NCBI GenBank assembly: GCA_023416585.1
Contig: JAEZHM010000040.1
Coordinates: forward strand, 149,256 to 213,255
Direction: 5' to 3'
Length of the DNA: 64,000 nt
Source: Bacillota bacterium
Lineage (GTDB): Bacteria; Bacillota; Clostridia; Christensenellales; Aristaeellaceae
Every line of letters begins with the position of its first letter. Within the stretch, counting starts at the first letter, position 1. Position numbers and translations under genes: made by a program. The notes under the pieces were generated by a model. It saw only the letters and a list, made by a program, of their open reading frames with translations. It ran no database searches and was not told where the DNA came from. Below, one piece after another: positions 16,910 to 25,434 of this stretch.

Positions 16910-17443
16910 GTGGACGAACAAGCCTTTTCGCAGCTTGTGCTTGAAAATCAGGAAATGCTTTTCCGCGTGGCATATACAATCCTCCGTCACCAGGAGGATT
17001 GCAAGGATGCCCTGCAGGACGCGCTACTCAAGGCCTGGGGGAGTATTCGCACCTTGAAAAGTGCGGACGCGTTTCGAGGCTGGATGGCCCGGATCGTCAT
17101 CAATTGTTCCAGGGATATCCAACGCAAGAGAAAAATCAAAACCGTAGAGCTCAGCGAAGAAATACCTCTTCTTCAAGCGCAGGCGGAGGATGAGGCACTT
17201 GCGGCGGCGCTTATGCAATTGGATGAAGGGCTGCGCCTGCCCATTACCCTGTACTATACGGAAAGACTTTGCGTTCAGGAAATAGCCGATGTGATGCGCA
17301 TCCCCCAGGGAATGGTGAAAAACCGTTTGTTCCGTGGCAGAAAAAAACTTGCCGTTTTGCTGAAACAATGCCGTAAGGAGGAAGAAGCATGGATTCACGG
17401 AAAAGAATGCTCAAGGCCTATCCAGCCATGCCCCAGGAGTTGA
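16910..17443 (+). CDS. ECF-type RNA polymerase sigma factor (second)
   Basis: About 177 residues from the GTG at 16910, chosen because AAGGGGG lies 6-12 bases upstream; an in-frame GTG at 16874 would add 12 residues. Region 2 covers AYTILRHQEDCKDALQDALLKAW and a DNA-melting segment FRGWMARIVINCSRDIQRKRK. Region 4 contains LYYTERLCVQEIADVMRIPQ then GMVKNRLFRGRKKL. Its last 55 bases overlap the following anti-sigma-like gene, which indicates tight coupling. The sequence CGTCTATA at 16863-16870 may be a self-recognised -10. Confidence 0.88.
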   Translation: MDEQAFSQLVLENQEMLFRVAYTILRHQEDCKDALQDALLKAWGSIRTLKSADAFRGWMARIVINCSRDIQRKRKIKTVELSEEIPLLQAQAEDEALAAALMQLDEGLRLPITLYYTERLCVQEIADVMRIPQGMVKNRLFRGRKKLAVLLKQCRKEEEAWIHGKECSRPIQPCPRS

Positions 17444-18438
17444 AAAACCAATTGCTGTATACATTAAAAACCATTCAGGCTAAGGCGCAGCCGGCCCCCG
17501 TACTTAGAGCAAAGCGTTTGTCTTTCGTAACCGTTATGGCGGCGGTTTTGCTGATAGCCGTAATTGCCGCTGCCGTAGGCAACCGTTTGGGCGTATTCCA
17601 GTTTATGGAGCGCATGTCAGGGCAAAGCGGCGTGCTCGAGGGCGCCGGGAAGCTTGTGCAAACGGATCTTGGCAGCCTGGATATGTCCAATACTGTTCTC
17701 ACCGTGGAGGAGGCGGTATATGACGGGGGCAGCCTTCGCGTGGTGTACAGCGTTCAGGCAAAGAACCTGGCCGCAGCGCCTACCCAGGCGGATATGGCTA
17801 ATCCGGAAAGCGCTTTGCGCAAGGCGTTGGAAGGTGACGGGATCGGCCCGGACGGAAGCTGCGACTGGTTCGTTTTAGACGGGACGGAGTATTCCATGAC
17901 TGACGGCTCCACCGGTGATGCGGTTTTCGATGAGGAAAGCGGAAAACTCTTCTGCTATCTGGAGATACAGCTTGCTTCCGCCGGCATTATTCCCAAAGGC
18001 GATCTGGTTGTCAAGCTTCCCCTGGCGGGAGAAATAACCGCAAGAAAGACACTGGACTTTTCCGTAAAGGCAAGCACCGCCCCGCAGCCAAAGGCTTCCC
18101 TGCAAACGGAGCATGCGGCGGTAACGCTTTTAAGCACGTTTTTGTCCCCTGTTCGCACTTACGCCAACATCCGCATCGAAATGAAGGATGGGAGCACCCT
18201 TGCGCAGGCGGACGAAGTGTTTGAAACATGGCGTGACGTTGTGCTTACGGATGCGCAGGGAAAGGAAATCAGCGCCCTTGAGGATCTGTTGACAGCCAAT
18301 TATGAGGATGGAAAGCGCGTGGATTACAGCTGCACCTTCCTGCCTGTTGACAATGAGGAAGTGTATCTGACGCCCATCATCATTGATGAAAATAACAATT
18401 GGGTAGGGGATATGAGTCAGGCATTACGTTTAAAGTAA
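17389..18438 (+). CDS. Membrane anti-sigma-like protein (second, DUF4179-type)
   Basis: A 349-residue protein with an N-terminal cytoplasmic segment (1-42), a membrane span (LSFVTVMAAVLLIAVIAAAV) and an extracytoplasmic part of about 285 residues. LTVEEAVYDGGSLRVVYSV aligns with the first anti-sigma candidate, and the C-terminal PIIIDENNNWVGDMSQAL is typical of this group. AAGGAGG precedes the ATG, which lies inside the sigma gene. It should hold the sigma factor at the membrane until a signal arrives. The secreted gene 18452-19636 begins 14 bases after its stop. Confidence 0.83.
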   Translation: MDSRKRMLKAYPAMPQELKNQLLYTLKTIQAKAQPAPVLRAKRLSFVTVMAAVLLIAVIAAAVGNRLGVFQFMERMSGQSGVLEGAGKLVQTDLGSLDMSNTVLTVEEAVYDGGSLRVVYSVQAKNLAAAPTQADMANPESALRKALEGDGIGPDGSCDWFVLDGTEYSMTDGSTGDAVFDEESGKLFCYLEIQLASAGIIPKGDLVVKLPLAGEITARKTLDFSVKASTAPQPKASLQTEHAAVTLLSTFLSPVRTYANIRIEMKDGSTLAQADEVFETWRDVVLTDAQGKEISALEDLLTANYEDGKRVDYSCTFLPVDNEEVYLTPIIIDENNNWVGDMSQALRLK

Positions 18439-18451
18439 GGAGGAAACGAAG

Positions 18452-19636
18452 ATGAGAAGATTTTTCGGGAAAATGCTCTCCCTTGCGGTGGCCTTCGTCA
18501 TGATGGCAAGCGCTATACCTTCAATGAATGCTGTTGCCCAAAGCAAAATGGATTTTACTGCGGCCGATTACGTAAGCCTTCCCGATCTGCGCAAAGAGGC
18601 TATGTCCGGCTGGCATCAGACCTATACCGCCAAAGGGCGTGAGGTAATTGCCAATGTGGACATCCGCTGGATGCCGGAGGCTCAAACATGCCCCATTGTG
18701 CAGGTGGAGGGCTGGGGGAAGCAGGCGGATCCGAAGGCGTTTGAGCCGTATAAGGATAAGCCGAACACCCGAAGCGCCCAGCGGGATTTCCTCATCGCCG
18801 TGGGCTTGGTGGATCGTGATACCAAGGTGTTTCCGAAAAGAACCAACTATCATGGCAGGACGGTCACACCCCAGCAGCTTACCTTATATGGCGGTGAAGT
18901 ACCCGCCGAGACGCCGGAGAATGTAGATCTTGACTACGCTGGATTTCTTCAAAAAGTCAATGAGGATATCGGCTCCTTTTCAAAGTTTAAGCTGGATGAC
19001 TTCAGGATCGATACGGTGAGAGTTGAGGGTGTTACTTACCTGGCGAAAGAAAAAAATGGGGAACTGGTAAAGGGCGATCCCTTTACGAAAATGGGTGACT
19101 ATTACCTGTATGCCAAGCAGCTGTTCCACGGTATCCCGGTCATAAGCCCACAAGCTGGAGGGATAAACTCACCGGGCGGCTACTTGAGATATTTTTACGG
19201 GAACCCCACGTACTATCATTTCACCCTTGCCGGCTCAGTAGAGCTTGGGGTGCATACGAAGGATGTCCCGCTGCTTTCCTTTGACGCCATCAAACGCGTG
19301 CTGGAAAAGCAGATCGAGGAAGGAAAGCTTCGCGGCGTGGATGAAATGGAGTTTGGCTATATCGCCTTTTATCAAGGGAAAAAGGACAACCGCACATGGC
19401 TTATGATGCCCGTGTGGAGGATCAAAGGCGGCTACACCGAGGACCCCAAAAAGGAAAAGGTCATGCCTTATCATGATGAGCGGGATAGGGACGGTTCCCT
19501 CACCGTGCCTATGGGATACGGGGATTACTTCTACTCCGCCCAGACGGGTGAATTGATTCCCACTTCAATCCTCACCGAGCGGGAGGACCCGCTTCCCGCC
19601 AGGGAAATCGTAACCTGGGAATCCCTTAAACCGTAA
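18452..19636 (+). CDS. Secreted protein of the sigma-linked family, copy 3
   Basis: A 394-residue secreted protein (signal peptide to about residue 30). It is a diverged member of the family at 12135 and 13391: compare QLFHGIPVI with QKLHGIPLF, and KDVPLLSFDAIKRVLEKQIE with DDVPLCDFEQIQETIEGEIL, and PVWRIKGGY with PVWKVNCYY near the end, followed by SAQTGELI. Co-transcribed with the second sigma/anti-sigma pair and closed by a terminator. Each of the two plus-strand sigma units is thus followed by this family, so the function is probably tied to the sigma signalling; the molecular role is unknown. Confidence 0.82.
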   Translation: MRRFFGKMLSLAVAFVMMASAIPSMNAVAQSKMDFTAADYVSLPDLRKEAMSGWHQTYTAKGREVIANVDIRWMPEAQTCPIVQVEGWGKQADPKAFEPYKDKPNTRSAQRDFLIAVGLVDRDTKVFPKRTNYHGRTVTPQQLTLYGGEVPAETPENVDLDYAGFLQKVNEDIGSFSKFKLDDFRIDTVRVEGVTYLAKEKNGELVKGDPFTKMGDYYLYAKQLFHGIPVISPQAGGINSPGGYLRYFYGNPTYYHFTLAGSVELGVHTKDVPLLSFDAIKRVLEKQIEEGKLRGVDEMEFGYIAFYQGKKDNRTWLMMPVWRIKGGYTEDPKKEKVMPYHDERDRDGSLTVPMGYGDYFYSAQTGELIPTSILTEREDPLPAREIVTWESLKP

Positions 19637-19665
19637 TGGATGATGAGCTCATCCCATACACCGGC

Positions 19666-19700
19666 GCCGTAGGGGAGATTAATCACCCCTACGGCTTTTT
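19666..19700 (+). terminator. Rho-independent terminator
   Basis: GCCGTAGGGG (19666-19675) pairs with CCCCTACGGC (19686-19695), followed by TTTTT. It ends the second sigma operon. Confidence 0.92.
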
Positions 19701-20353
19701 AGGCAAAGGGATACGATTACTAGACTTAAGCTTTGCGACGATTGGTTTGCATACAAAGGAGCCGCCTCTTGAGTAAACGCTGATTTATACGGAGATATGT
19801 CATTTTGGACGAAACGAAGAATCTTGAGCCCTTGCTGCACAAAGATTCTTCGGTCGCTTCGCTCCCTCAGAATGACACGGTGGCGCTTTCATCAGTGCTT
19901 ACTTGAGAGGAAAACCGGGAATGGTGCAGTCATATGAAGCTGCTGTGGGGCAGGGAACTGTTGGGTTGGGGATAAGATTATATTGAAATTGTTACCGAAG
20001 GAACTATCCCCGTGATTGCATCGTCGCTTATGCTATTGTAATGCGCCCTCATAAGGCGGCGTGAAATCGTGGGGCGCCTTGACCTTGGCGCGCCGCTCAT
20101 TGAAAAATCCGAATAGGGGACCAAGGCGGCAAGCGGCGCGCCGGGCCAAAGCGCCTTGCAGAAACACAGGGAAAGCTCCTTAAATGGTCGGATACATACC
20201 ATGGGTATCGCCAAAGAAGAAAAAAACACAATTTGATATATAGGTTGGGCGGCAAACCGTATGCAAGGTTGACCAAATAATGCCATATACAGTAAAATAC
20301 AGAAGATGCACAAGCAATACACATATACAAATAGATTGAGGTAGGTGTAAGTC
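19701..20353. other. Intergenic region, repeat and promoter only
   Basis: Holds a family B palindromic repeat (19798-19877) and, near the end, TTGACC (20268-20273) and TAAAAT (20293-20298), a possible promoter for the gene at 20354. A GC-rich stretch at 20045-20160 (GGCGCGCC) resembles nothing I recognise. The minus-strand open frame here lacks a ribosome binding site and ends in low-complexity sequence. Confidence 0.6.
19798..19877. repeat. Palindromic repeat, family B
   Basis: TGTCATTTTGGACGAAACGA then AGAATCTT pairs imperfectly with AAGATTCTTCGGTCGCTTCG ... CAGAATGACA. The same unit occurs twice near 24.2-24.4 kb. Confidence 0.75.
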
Positions 20354-21058
20354 ATGAAGATGTTTTGTATTCTTCTGCTATGCACAGCGTTGCTTATGGC
20401 GGGGCCGGCAGCTTATGCCGGTGATGTCTTAAAAAACCCGCAAGTGCATCCCGATTTGCAGGCTTTCTATGAAGGTCCGCTCAATGAGAATACGATAAGT
20501 GACTTGTTTTTGCGCTTTGGAGTAGGTAGTAATGGCATTGCCGGGTTCGCACTTTGCTTGTATCAAGAGGATCTAAAAATTTTGAAACCCACATTGATCA
20601 TGCCTTACTTAGAGCCGCAGCCCAAACGGCTTACCGCAGGGGCCTTGTATACAATGGAGCGTTTTACTATGCTGCACGGTCTTGTCGATGCTGTCCTGAC
20701 CCATCCGGATGCAAGGGGCTTTATCGAAGTAATCTATTTCGATTTGCAGTTCTGCGATTTTGAGAAGATAAAAAGTAACCAGTTGGATGATATGCTAAAG
20801 CAGCATTATGTTGCCGCCTATTCCGTGGGGCAGTGGTGCACCTCTTGCGAAACGGCAAAAGCGGACATGCAGAAGGACCCTACCTGCTTTTTCCGATTAG
20901 CCAATGCGTATGAGGGGCAGATGGATCCCCTTGAACTGTTTGGCCCGGCATTTTCGGATTTTCCCAAAGCTTGCAAAAACGAGGATGCATTGGAGTATGG
21001 CAGTGTCATTCCCTCTCCATGGCATGCCTGCGGTCTGGGCGCTTTAGCCATTGATTAG
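20354..21058 (+). CDS. Secreted cysteine-containing protein of unknown function
   Basis: A 234-residue protein with a clear signal peptide (MKMFCILLLCTALLMAGPAAYAG). The mature part has several cysteines, including CTSC and a late HACGLGALA, so disulphides or metal binding are possible. I recognise no family. The ATG at 20354 has GAGGTAGGTG upstream. It stands alone between the sigma island and the MarR/MFS operon, with a plausible promoter at 20268-20298. It could be another member of the sigma-controlled secretome, but no shared motif supports that. Confidence 0.65.
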   Translation: MKMFCILLLCTALLMAGPAAYAGDVLKNPQVHPDLQAFYEGPLNENTISDLFLRFGVGSNGIAGFALCLYQEDLKILKPTLIMPYLEPQPKRLTAGALYTMERFTMLHGLVDAVLTHPDARGFIEVIYFDLQFCDFEKIKSNQLDDMLKQHYVAAYSVGQWCTSCETAKADMQKDPTCFFRLANAYEGQMDPLELFGPAFSDFPKACKNEDALEYGSVIPSPWHACGLGALAID

Positions 21059-21207
21059 AGCACGCTGATACGTAACCAAGAATACGGCCGACTATGTTTG
21101 ACATACAATAGAATGATCTATGCATAAGCCTTAAATACCGGCCCGGTCTTTGGGCCTGGCGCATTCCCTTTTTTTCGGTTCATTTCCAATTTTTTTTGCT
21201 CATATAG

Positions 21208-21247
21208 TTGACAAATCAATTACCTGGTCATATGATTGATTTGTCAA
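21208..21247 (+). promoter_or_regulatory. MarR operator overlapping a sigma-70 promoter
   Basis: TTGACAAATCAAT (21208-21220) and ATTGATTTGTCAA (21235-21247) are a perfect 13-bp inverted repeat with a 14-base spacer. The first arm contains the -35 (TTGACA, 21208-21213), and TATGAT (21231-21236) lies exactly 17 bases later as the -10. A repressor bound here would block RNA polymerase; the MarR protein encoded 72 bases downstream is the obvious ligand-responsive candidate. Confidence 0.85.
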
Positions 21248-21319
21248 TTAATTCTATTCCGTCTGCCGGAGGCAGTGCGGAAAGGAAACACACTGAAGAA
21301 AAACACCGGAGGGAAAATC

Positions 21320-21802
21320 GTGCTTGATTGCAGGGCCTTGGGCCGCGACATCTTCGTCATCGACAAGTATTTCCGCATCTATTTCAGGAATTCGCTGAAG
21401 CAATACGGCCTGAACACCACGGAGGCCATGGTGCTGCTGGCGCTTTATGAAAAGGGCGGGAGTCTTCAGGAGGATGTTTTTGACGACATCCACGGGCATA
21501 AGCTGTCCAAATCCCAGGAGCAGATCATTTCTGACCTGCAGTACGACAAGGCGGCCATGACCAGGACCATGCAGTCACTGGAGAGCAAAAGTTTTGTGCA
21601 TCGCATGGCAAATCCCAATGACAGCCGTTCGTTTTTGTTCACCGCGACAGAGAAGGCGGATGCGTTCAAACCCGTGCTGATCGGCTTTTTGCGGGATTGG
21701 AACAACCTGCTGCTGGACGGGATCTGGGATCTTGATATTGTTGGCGCAGCAATCAAACGCATGGCGGAAAATGCAAAACAGGTATTTAAGGGAGAGGCAT
21801 AA
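21320..21802 (+). CDS. MarR-family transcriptional regulator
   Basis: A 160-residue protein from the GTG at 21320, preceded by GGAGGGAAAATC; longer in-frame starts lie inside the operator and lack a good site. It contains a winged helix-turn-helix: LNTTEAMVLLALYEKGGS, then recognition helix YDKAAMTRTMQSLESKSFV and wing MANPNDSRSFLFTATEKA. This fits MarR dimers that bind palindromes and release them on ligand binding. It directly abuts the MFS gene (start 21803), so it probably represses itself and the pump through the palindrome at 21208-21247. Confidence 0.9.
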   Translation: MLDCRALGRDIFVIDKYFRIYFRNSLKQYGLNTTEAMVLLALYEKGGSLQEDVFDDIHGHKLSKSQEQIISDLQYDKAAMTRTMQSLESKSFVHRMANPNDSRSFLFTATEKADAFKPVLIGFLRDWNNLLLDGIWDLDIVGAAIKRMAENAKQVFKGEA

Positions 21803-24115
21803 ATGGAAAAGACGGCAAAGAAACAAAATTTTGTACTGGTAATGATCATTTACCTGGCGGGCATCTTTATGGGCGCCATCGACACCGGCATCGTGACCCC
21901 CGCCAGAACCATCATCCAAAACAGCCTGGGGGTGGATCCCACTGCCGGTATCTGGATGATCACCATTTACACCCTGGCCTACGCGGCCTCCATCCCCGTG
22001 ATGGGCAAGCTGGCTGATATATACGGCCGAAAATACGTATATCTTATCAGCATCTTCCTCTTTGGCTTGGGTTCTCTGTTCTGCGGGCTTTCCGAGCACT
22101 TTGGCGGCTTTTCCATGCTGCTCATTGCCCGGGCGGTGCAGGCCATCGGCGGCGGAGGAATCCTGCCCGTGGCCACTGCGGAATTTGGAACCACATTCCC
22201 GCCTGAAAAGCGCGGCATGGCTTTGGGGCTGGTGGGCGGTGTGTACGGCATCGCCAACATCTTCGGCGCATCCGCCGGCAGCGCCATCATGGACATCTTT
22301 GGGCAAAACCACTGGCAGTTCATTTTCTTTATCAATCTGCCCATCACGCTTTTCATTGTGATCGCGGGGCTGCTCGTGCTTCAAAACAACAAGACAGGGC
22401 AGGTCGGTAAAATCGACGGGATGGGCATTTTGACATTGGTCATCATGGTCCTGTCGCTGCTGTACGGGCTGAAAAATCTGGATTTCTTCAATATCGGCGG
22501 CACGATCACGGCAACGGGCGTCTATCCCTTCCTCATCCTGTTCGTGGTGCTCATCCCCGTTTTTATCCTGGTGGAAAACCGTGCCCAGGACCCGGTGATG
22601 AACTTAAAGTACTTTACAAACCGGAATATCATATTCACCCTGCTTATCTCATTCGTCAGCGGCTTTGTGATGATGGGCGTGATCTTCGTCCCTCAGTTTT
22701 CCGAGAACACGCTGAAGATTGCCTCCGGTTCCGGCGGATACCTGGTGATCATCCTTGGCTTGTTCGCCGGCATCGGCGCGCCCATATCGGGCAGGCTCAT
22801 TGACAAGTTCGGCGCCAAGGTGGTGCTGGGTTTCGGCTTTATCGTATCCATTGCGGGCGCGCTGTTCCTGGTTTTTGTAGCAAACGCGCACCCGAGTTTT
22901 GCCACAGTTCTTTTAAGCCTCGCTCTCATCGGCACCGGCATGGGCTTTACCATGGGTACGCCTCTTAATTATATGATGCTGGCCAACACGGATGAAAAGG
23001 AATCAAACTCCGCCCTGGCCACAATATCGCTGATCCGCTCCATCGGCACCGCCATCGCGCCCGCCATCATGGTCGGATTCATTGTCCATGCCGGAGCCTC
23101 GATCGGTACTGATGTGATGAACCTTCTGCCCAAGGAGGTCAGCTTGCCCAAGCTCCCCTATGCGCAGGAGATCACCGACGCGTTCAGCCAAATGAAGGCC
23201 GACCCCAATATTAAGGAGAAGCTGGGCAGCATGGACATGCCGGATCTGAGTACCATGACCACCATGAGCATCAATATGAGCAGCAGCTCCGGCTTTACCA
23301 TGCCGGCGGATCTGATGGAATTGATTCAGTCCAGCGACGTGACCACCATCACGCAAAACGCCAAGACACTGGCTTCCCGGATGTTTGAACTCATGACGCC
23401 GGACGTGATCATAAAGATACAGGACGGATTAGGCAGTGGGATCGGCGGCATCGGGCAGGGAGCGGCACAACTCACAGATGCCATTGCCAAGATGCAGGAA
23501 GGGTATGACGGCATCGGCAAGGGCATCGATGGCATGAGTGCCGCCATTCAGGGACAGAAGGCCGGGCTTTCCCAGCTGAAGACCATATCCGATATGCTCT
23601 TAAAGCAGGGCATTACTGAAATCCCCGAGGGCAAAAGCATTGCGGATATGATCCCGGCGTTCGTGAAGCCCATGATCCCCAAGGAAGCGCTGGATGAACT
23701 TGTGAAGATCAAATCCATGGATGAGCTGAACGCCAAGACAGACGAACTCAACACAGCCATCGCCACGCTGGAAACCAAGGTTGCGGAAAGTGAAAAGAGC
23801 CGTGCGGACATGAAGGCCGCCATGGATCAAATGACTGCCACTGTTTTAAAGATGGAGGATCTGCAAACCAAAATGGGCGTACTGAAGGGCGCTATTCCAA
23901 CGGCCTTCGAAACAGCGGAGGAAAATTACCTTCATGCAATCGACTTGAAAGCAGCGGAGCTGGAAAGTACGTTCCAGTCCACGTTAAACGGCGGATTCGG
24001 CAATGTTTATTTGTCCACGGCCATTGCCGCCGTAATCGCGCTTTTGATGCTGGCGTTTTACACAAACCCCGCGGTGGCGAATAAAAAGGCGGAATTAAAG
24101 GGAAAAGAGGCTTGA
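21803..24115 (+). CDS. MFS drug exporter (DHA2-like) with large extracytoplasmic insert
   Basis: A 770-residue transporter, far longer than the usual 450-520. Residues 1-420 are a normal 14-segment-type MFS core with motif MGKLADIYGRKYVYL after segment 2 and the family-specific SLIRSIGTAIAPAIM near segment 13. From about residue 430 to 735 there is a hydrophilic, coiled-coil-rich stretch containing GLGSGIGGIGQGAAQLTDAI and KMQEGYDGIGKGIDGMSAAI. These Gly-x-x-x-hydrophobic repeats resemble those in YhgE/MmpL-type proteins. One final membrane span (AIAAVIALLMLAFYTN) follows. Under MarR control it probably exports a toxic compound; the insert may reach across the cell wall. Confidence 0.88.
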   Translation: MEKTAKKQNFVLVMIIYLAGIFMGAIDTGIVTPARTIIQNSLGVDPTAGIWMITIYTLAYAASIPVMGKLADIYGRKYVYLISIFLFGLGSLFCGLSEHFGGFSMLLIARAVQAIGGGGILPVATAEFGTTFPPEKRGMALGLVGGVYGIANIFGASAGSAIMDIFGQNHWQFIFFINLPITLFIVIAGLLVLQNNKTGQVGKIDGMGILTLVIMVLSLLYGLKNLDFFNIGGTITATGVYPFLILFVVLIPVFILVENRAQDPVMNLKYFTNRNIIFTLLISFVSGFVMMGVIFVPQFSENTLKIASGSGGYLVIILGLFAGIGAPISGRLIDKFGAKVVLGFGFIVSIAGALFLVFVANAHPSFATVLLSLALIGTGMGFTMGTPLNYMMLANTDEKESNSALATISLIRSIGTAIAPAIMVGFIVHAGASIGTDVMNLLPKEVSLPKLPYAQEITDAFSQMKADPNIKEKLGSMDMPDLSTMTTMSINMSSSSGFTMPADLMELIQSSDVTTITQNAKTLASRMFELMTPDVIIKIQDGLGSGIGGIGQGAAQLTDAIAKMQEGYDGIGKGIDGMSAAIQGQKAGLSQLKTISDMLLKQGITEIPEGKSIADMIPAFVKPMIPKEALDELVKIKSMDELNAKTDELNTAIATLETKVAESEKSRADMKAAMDQMTATVLKMEDLQTKMGVLKGAIPTAFETAEENYLHAIDLKAAELESTFQSTLNGGFGNVYLSTAIAAVIALLMLAFYTNPAVANKKAELKGKEA

Positions 24116-24156
24116 CAGGGCATAGGGAAGGCTGGCGACATAAAAGGCAAAGCAAT

Positions 24157-24185
24157 GGTGGGGCCAAGCGGCCCCACCGTTTTTT
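24157..24185 (+). terminator. Rho-independent terminator of the MarR/MFS operon
   Basis: GGTGGGGCC (24157-24165), loop AAGC, GGCCCCACC (24170-24178), then GTTTTTT. Confidence 0.92.
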
Positions 24186-24194
24186 GACCATTAT

Positions 24195-24272
24195 TCATTC
24201 TGAGGAAGCGCGGCGACCGAAGAATCTTTATACATAAAGGGGTTTAAGATTCTTCGCTGCGCTCAGAATGAC
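24195..24272. repeat. Palindromic repeat, family B (tandem copy 1)
   Basis: TCATTCTGAGGAAGCGCGGC and CGACCGAAGAATCTT pair with AAGATTCTTCGCTGCG and CTCAGAATGA. Lies in the 335-bp gap between convergent operons, which holds no gene. Confidence 0.8.
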
Positions 24273-24328
24273 ATATCTTCGAGCTGGTATGCGTTCCCTT
24301 AAGGTAAAGGCTGATTAAAGCTCCAACG

Positions 24329-24409
24329 TGTCATTCTGAGGAAGCGAAGCGACCGAAGAATCTTTATACAGCAAGAAGTTTAAGATTCTTCGCTGCGCTT
24401 TAAATGACA
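24329..24409. repeat. Palindromic repeat, family B (tandem copy 2)
   Basis: Near-identical to the copy at 24195-24272, with GAAGCGACCGAAGAATCTTT and AAGATTCTTCGCTGCGCTT arms. Flanking bases such as CATATCTTCGA...TGCGTTCCCT also repeat after both copies, so the repeated unit is about 130 bp. Confidence 0.8.
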
Positions 24410-24450
24410 TATCTTCGATTGGTTTGCGTTCCCTCGAGGACGATTATGCC

Positions 24451-25422
24451 TCACCTGGCAAATACCCTCTGAATGATATGTTCTATATCTTCTTCCTTTA
24501 GAAAGATAGTAATCGGGTTATACTTTTCTATTAGCGCAATCAGTGCTGTTCTGGATGAGATGCCTTTTTCCACTTGCACTATCCAAGTACTTTGCCGTGT
24601 ATCGACAAGTACATAGCCAGGGGTTTCAGACCAGATCGGGAGATCATTAAATCCCATTTGTATCACATAGCCATCTTCATAATGCGCCTTAAATTCATTG
24701 AGCTTCCCATCGAATAATTTTTGGCCCTCATTCGTTAAAATCAGTCGCTGACATGTAGCCTCTATATCATTCATATCATGGGTTGTTAATATGATCGTTG
24801 TCCCCTTCTCACGGTTTAGCCCAACGATACATTCTCTCAATGTCTTTTTTGAGTTTACGTCCAGGCCTATTGTTGGCTCATCCAGATAAATAATGCCTGG
24901 GTTATGCAGCATGGCAAGGGCAAGGTTTGCTTTCATTTTTTGCCCCAGGCTCAACTGCCTGGCCGGTTGGTCCATAAAGTCCTTCATATCAAGCATTTCA
25001 ATAAAAAGATTCTTGTTTTGATGATATGTTTTATCATCAATTTCATAGAGTTTTTTGTTGAGTTCAAAGCTGTCTGTTATTGGAAGATCCCAATATAATT
25101 GTGAGCGTTGGCCAAACACAACTCCTATGCGCTTGGCATTTCGCTTTCTGTTCTCATATGGAATGATGCCATCAACAGTAACTAAACCGGATGTTGGAAC
25201 CAAAACACCTGAGAGAATCTTTATCATGGTGGATTTTCCTGCACCATTGGGACCAATATAGCCAACAATCTCACCTTTTTCAATGGAAAATGAGATGCTG
25301 CGTACAGCCTCTTTTATTATGTACTCGCGACTAAAAAGCGAATGTATTCCACCCCAGAAACCTGGCCGCATTTTCGCGATTCTATAATTTTTGCAGACAT
25401 CTTTGGCTTCAATAAATGACAT
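24451..25422 (-). CDS. ABC transporter ATPase (COG4586 type)
   Basis: A 323-residue ATPase with Walker A GPNGAGKSTM, Q-loop VVFGQRSQLYWDLP (typical of the COG4586 group), signature LSLGQKMKANLALAML, Walker B IIYLDEPTIGLD and H-loop ILTTHDMND. The C-terminal ~85 residues form the extra domain usual in this group. It works with the two ABC-2 permeases encoded upstream in the same minus-strand operon. Related three-gene systems are annotated as antibiotic- or daunorubicin-type exporters; the cargo is unknown. GGGAGG ribosome binding site. The operon is visibly AT-richer than its surroundings. Confidence 0.92.
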   Translation of the reverse strand: MSFIEAKDVCKNYRIAKMRPGFWGGIHSLFSREYIIKEAVRSISFSIEKGEIVGYIGPNGAGKSTMIKILSGVLVPTSGLVTVDGIIPYENRKRNAKRIGVVFGQRSQLYWDLPITDSFELNKKLYEIDDKTYHQNKNLFIEMLDMKDFMDQPARQLSLGQKMKANLALAMLHNPGIIYLDEPTIGLDVNSKKTLRECIVGLNREKGTTIILTTHDMNDIEATCQRLILTNEGQKLFDGKLNEFKAHYEDGYVIQMGFNDLPIWSETPGYVLVDTRQSTWIVQVEKGISSRTALIALIEKYNPITIFLKEEDIEHIIQRVFAR

Positions 25423-25434
25423 GATATGCCTCCC

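Noticed and set aside
19978..20385. 135-codon minus-strand frame with hydrophobic start
   Set aside because: No ribosome binding site, covers the promoter of the gene at 20354, and its C-terminal part resembles no family I know.
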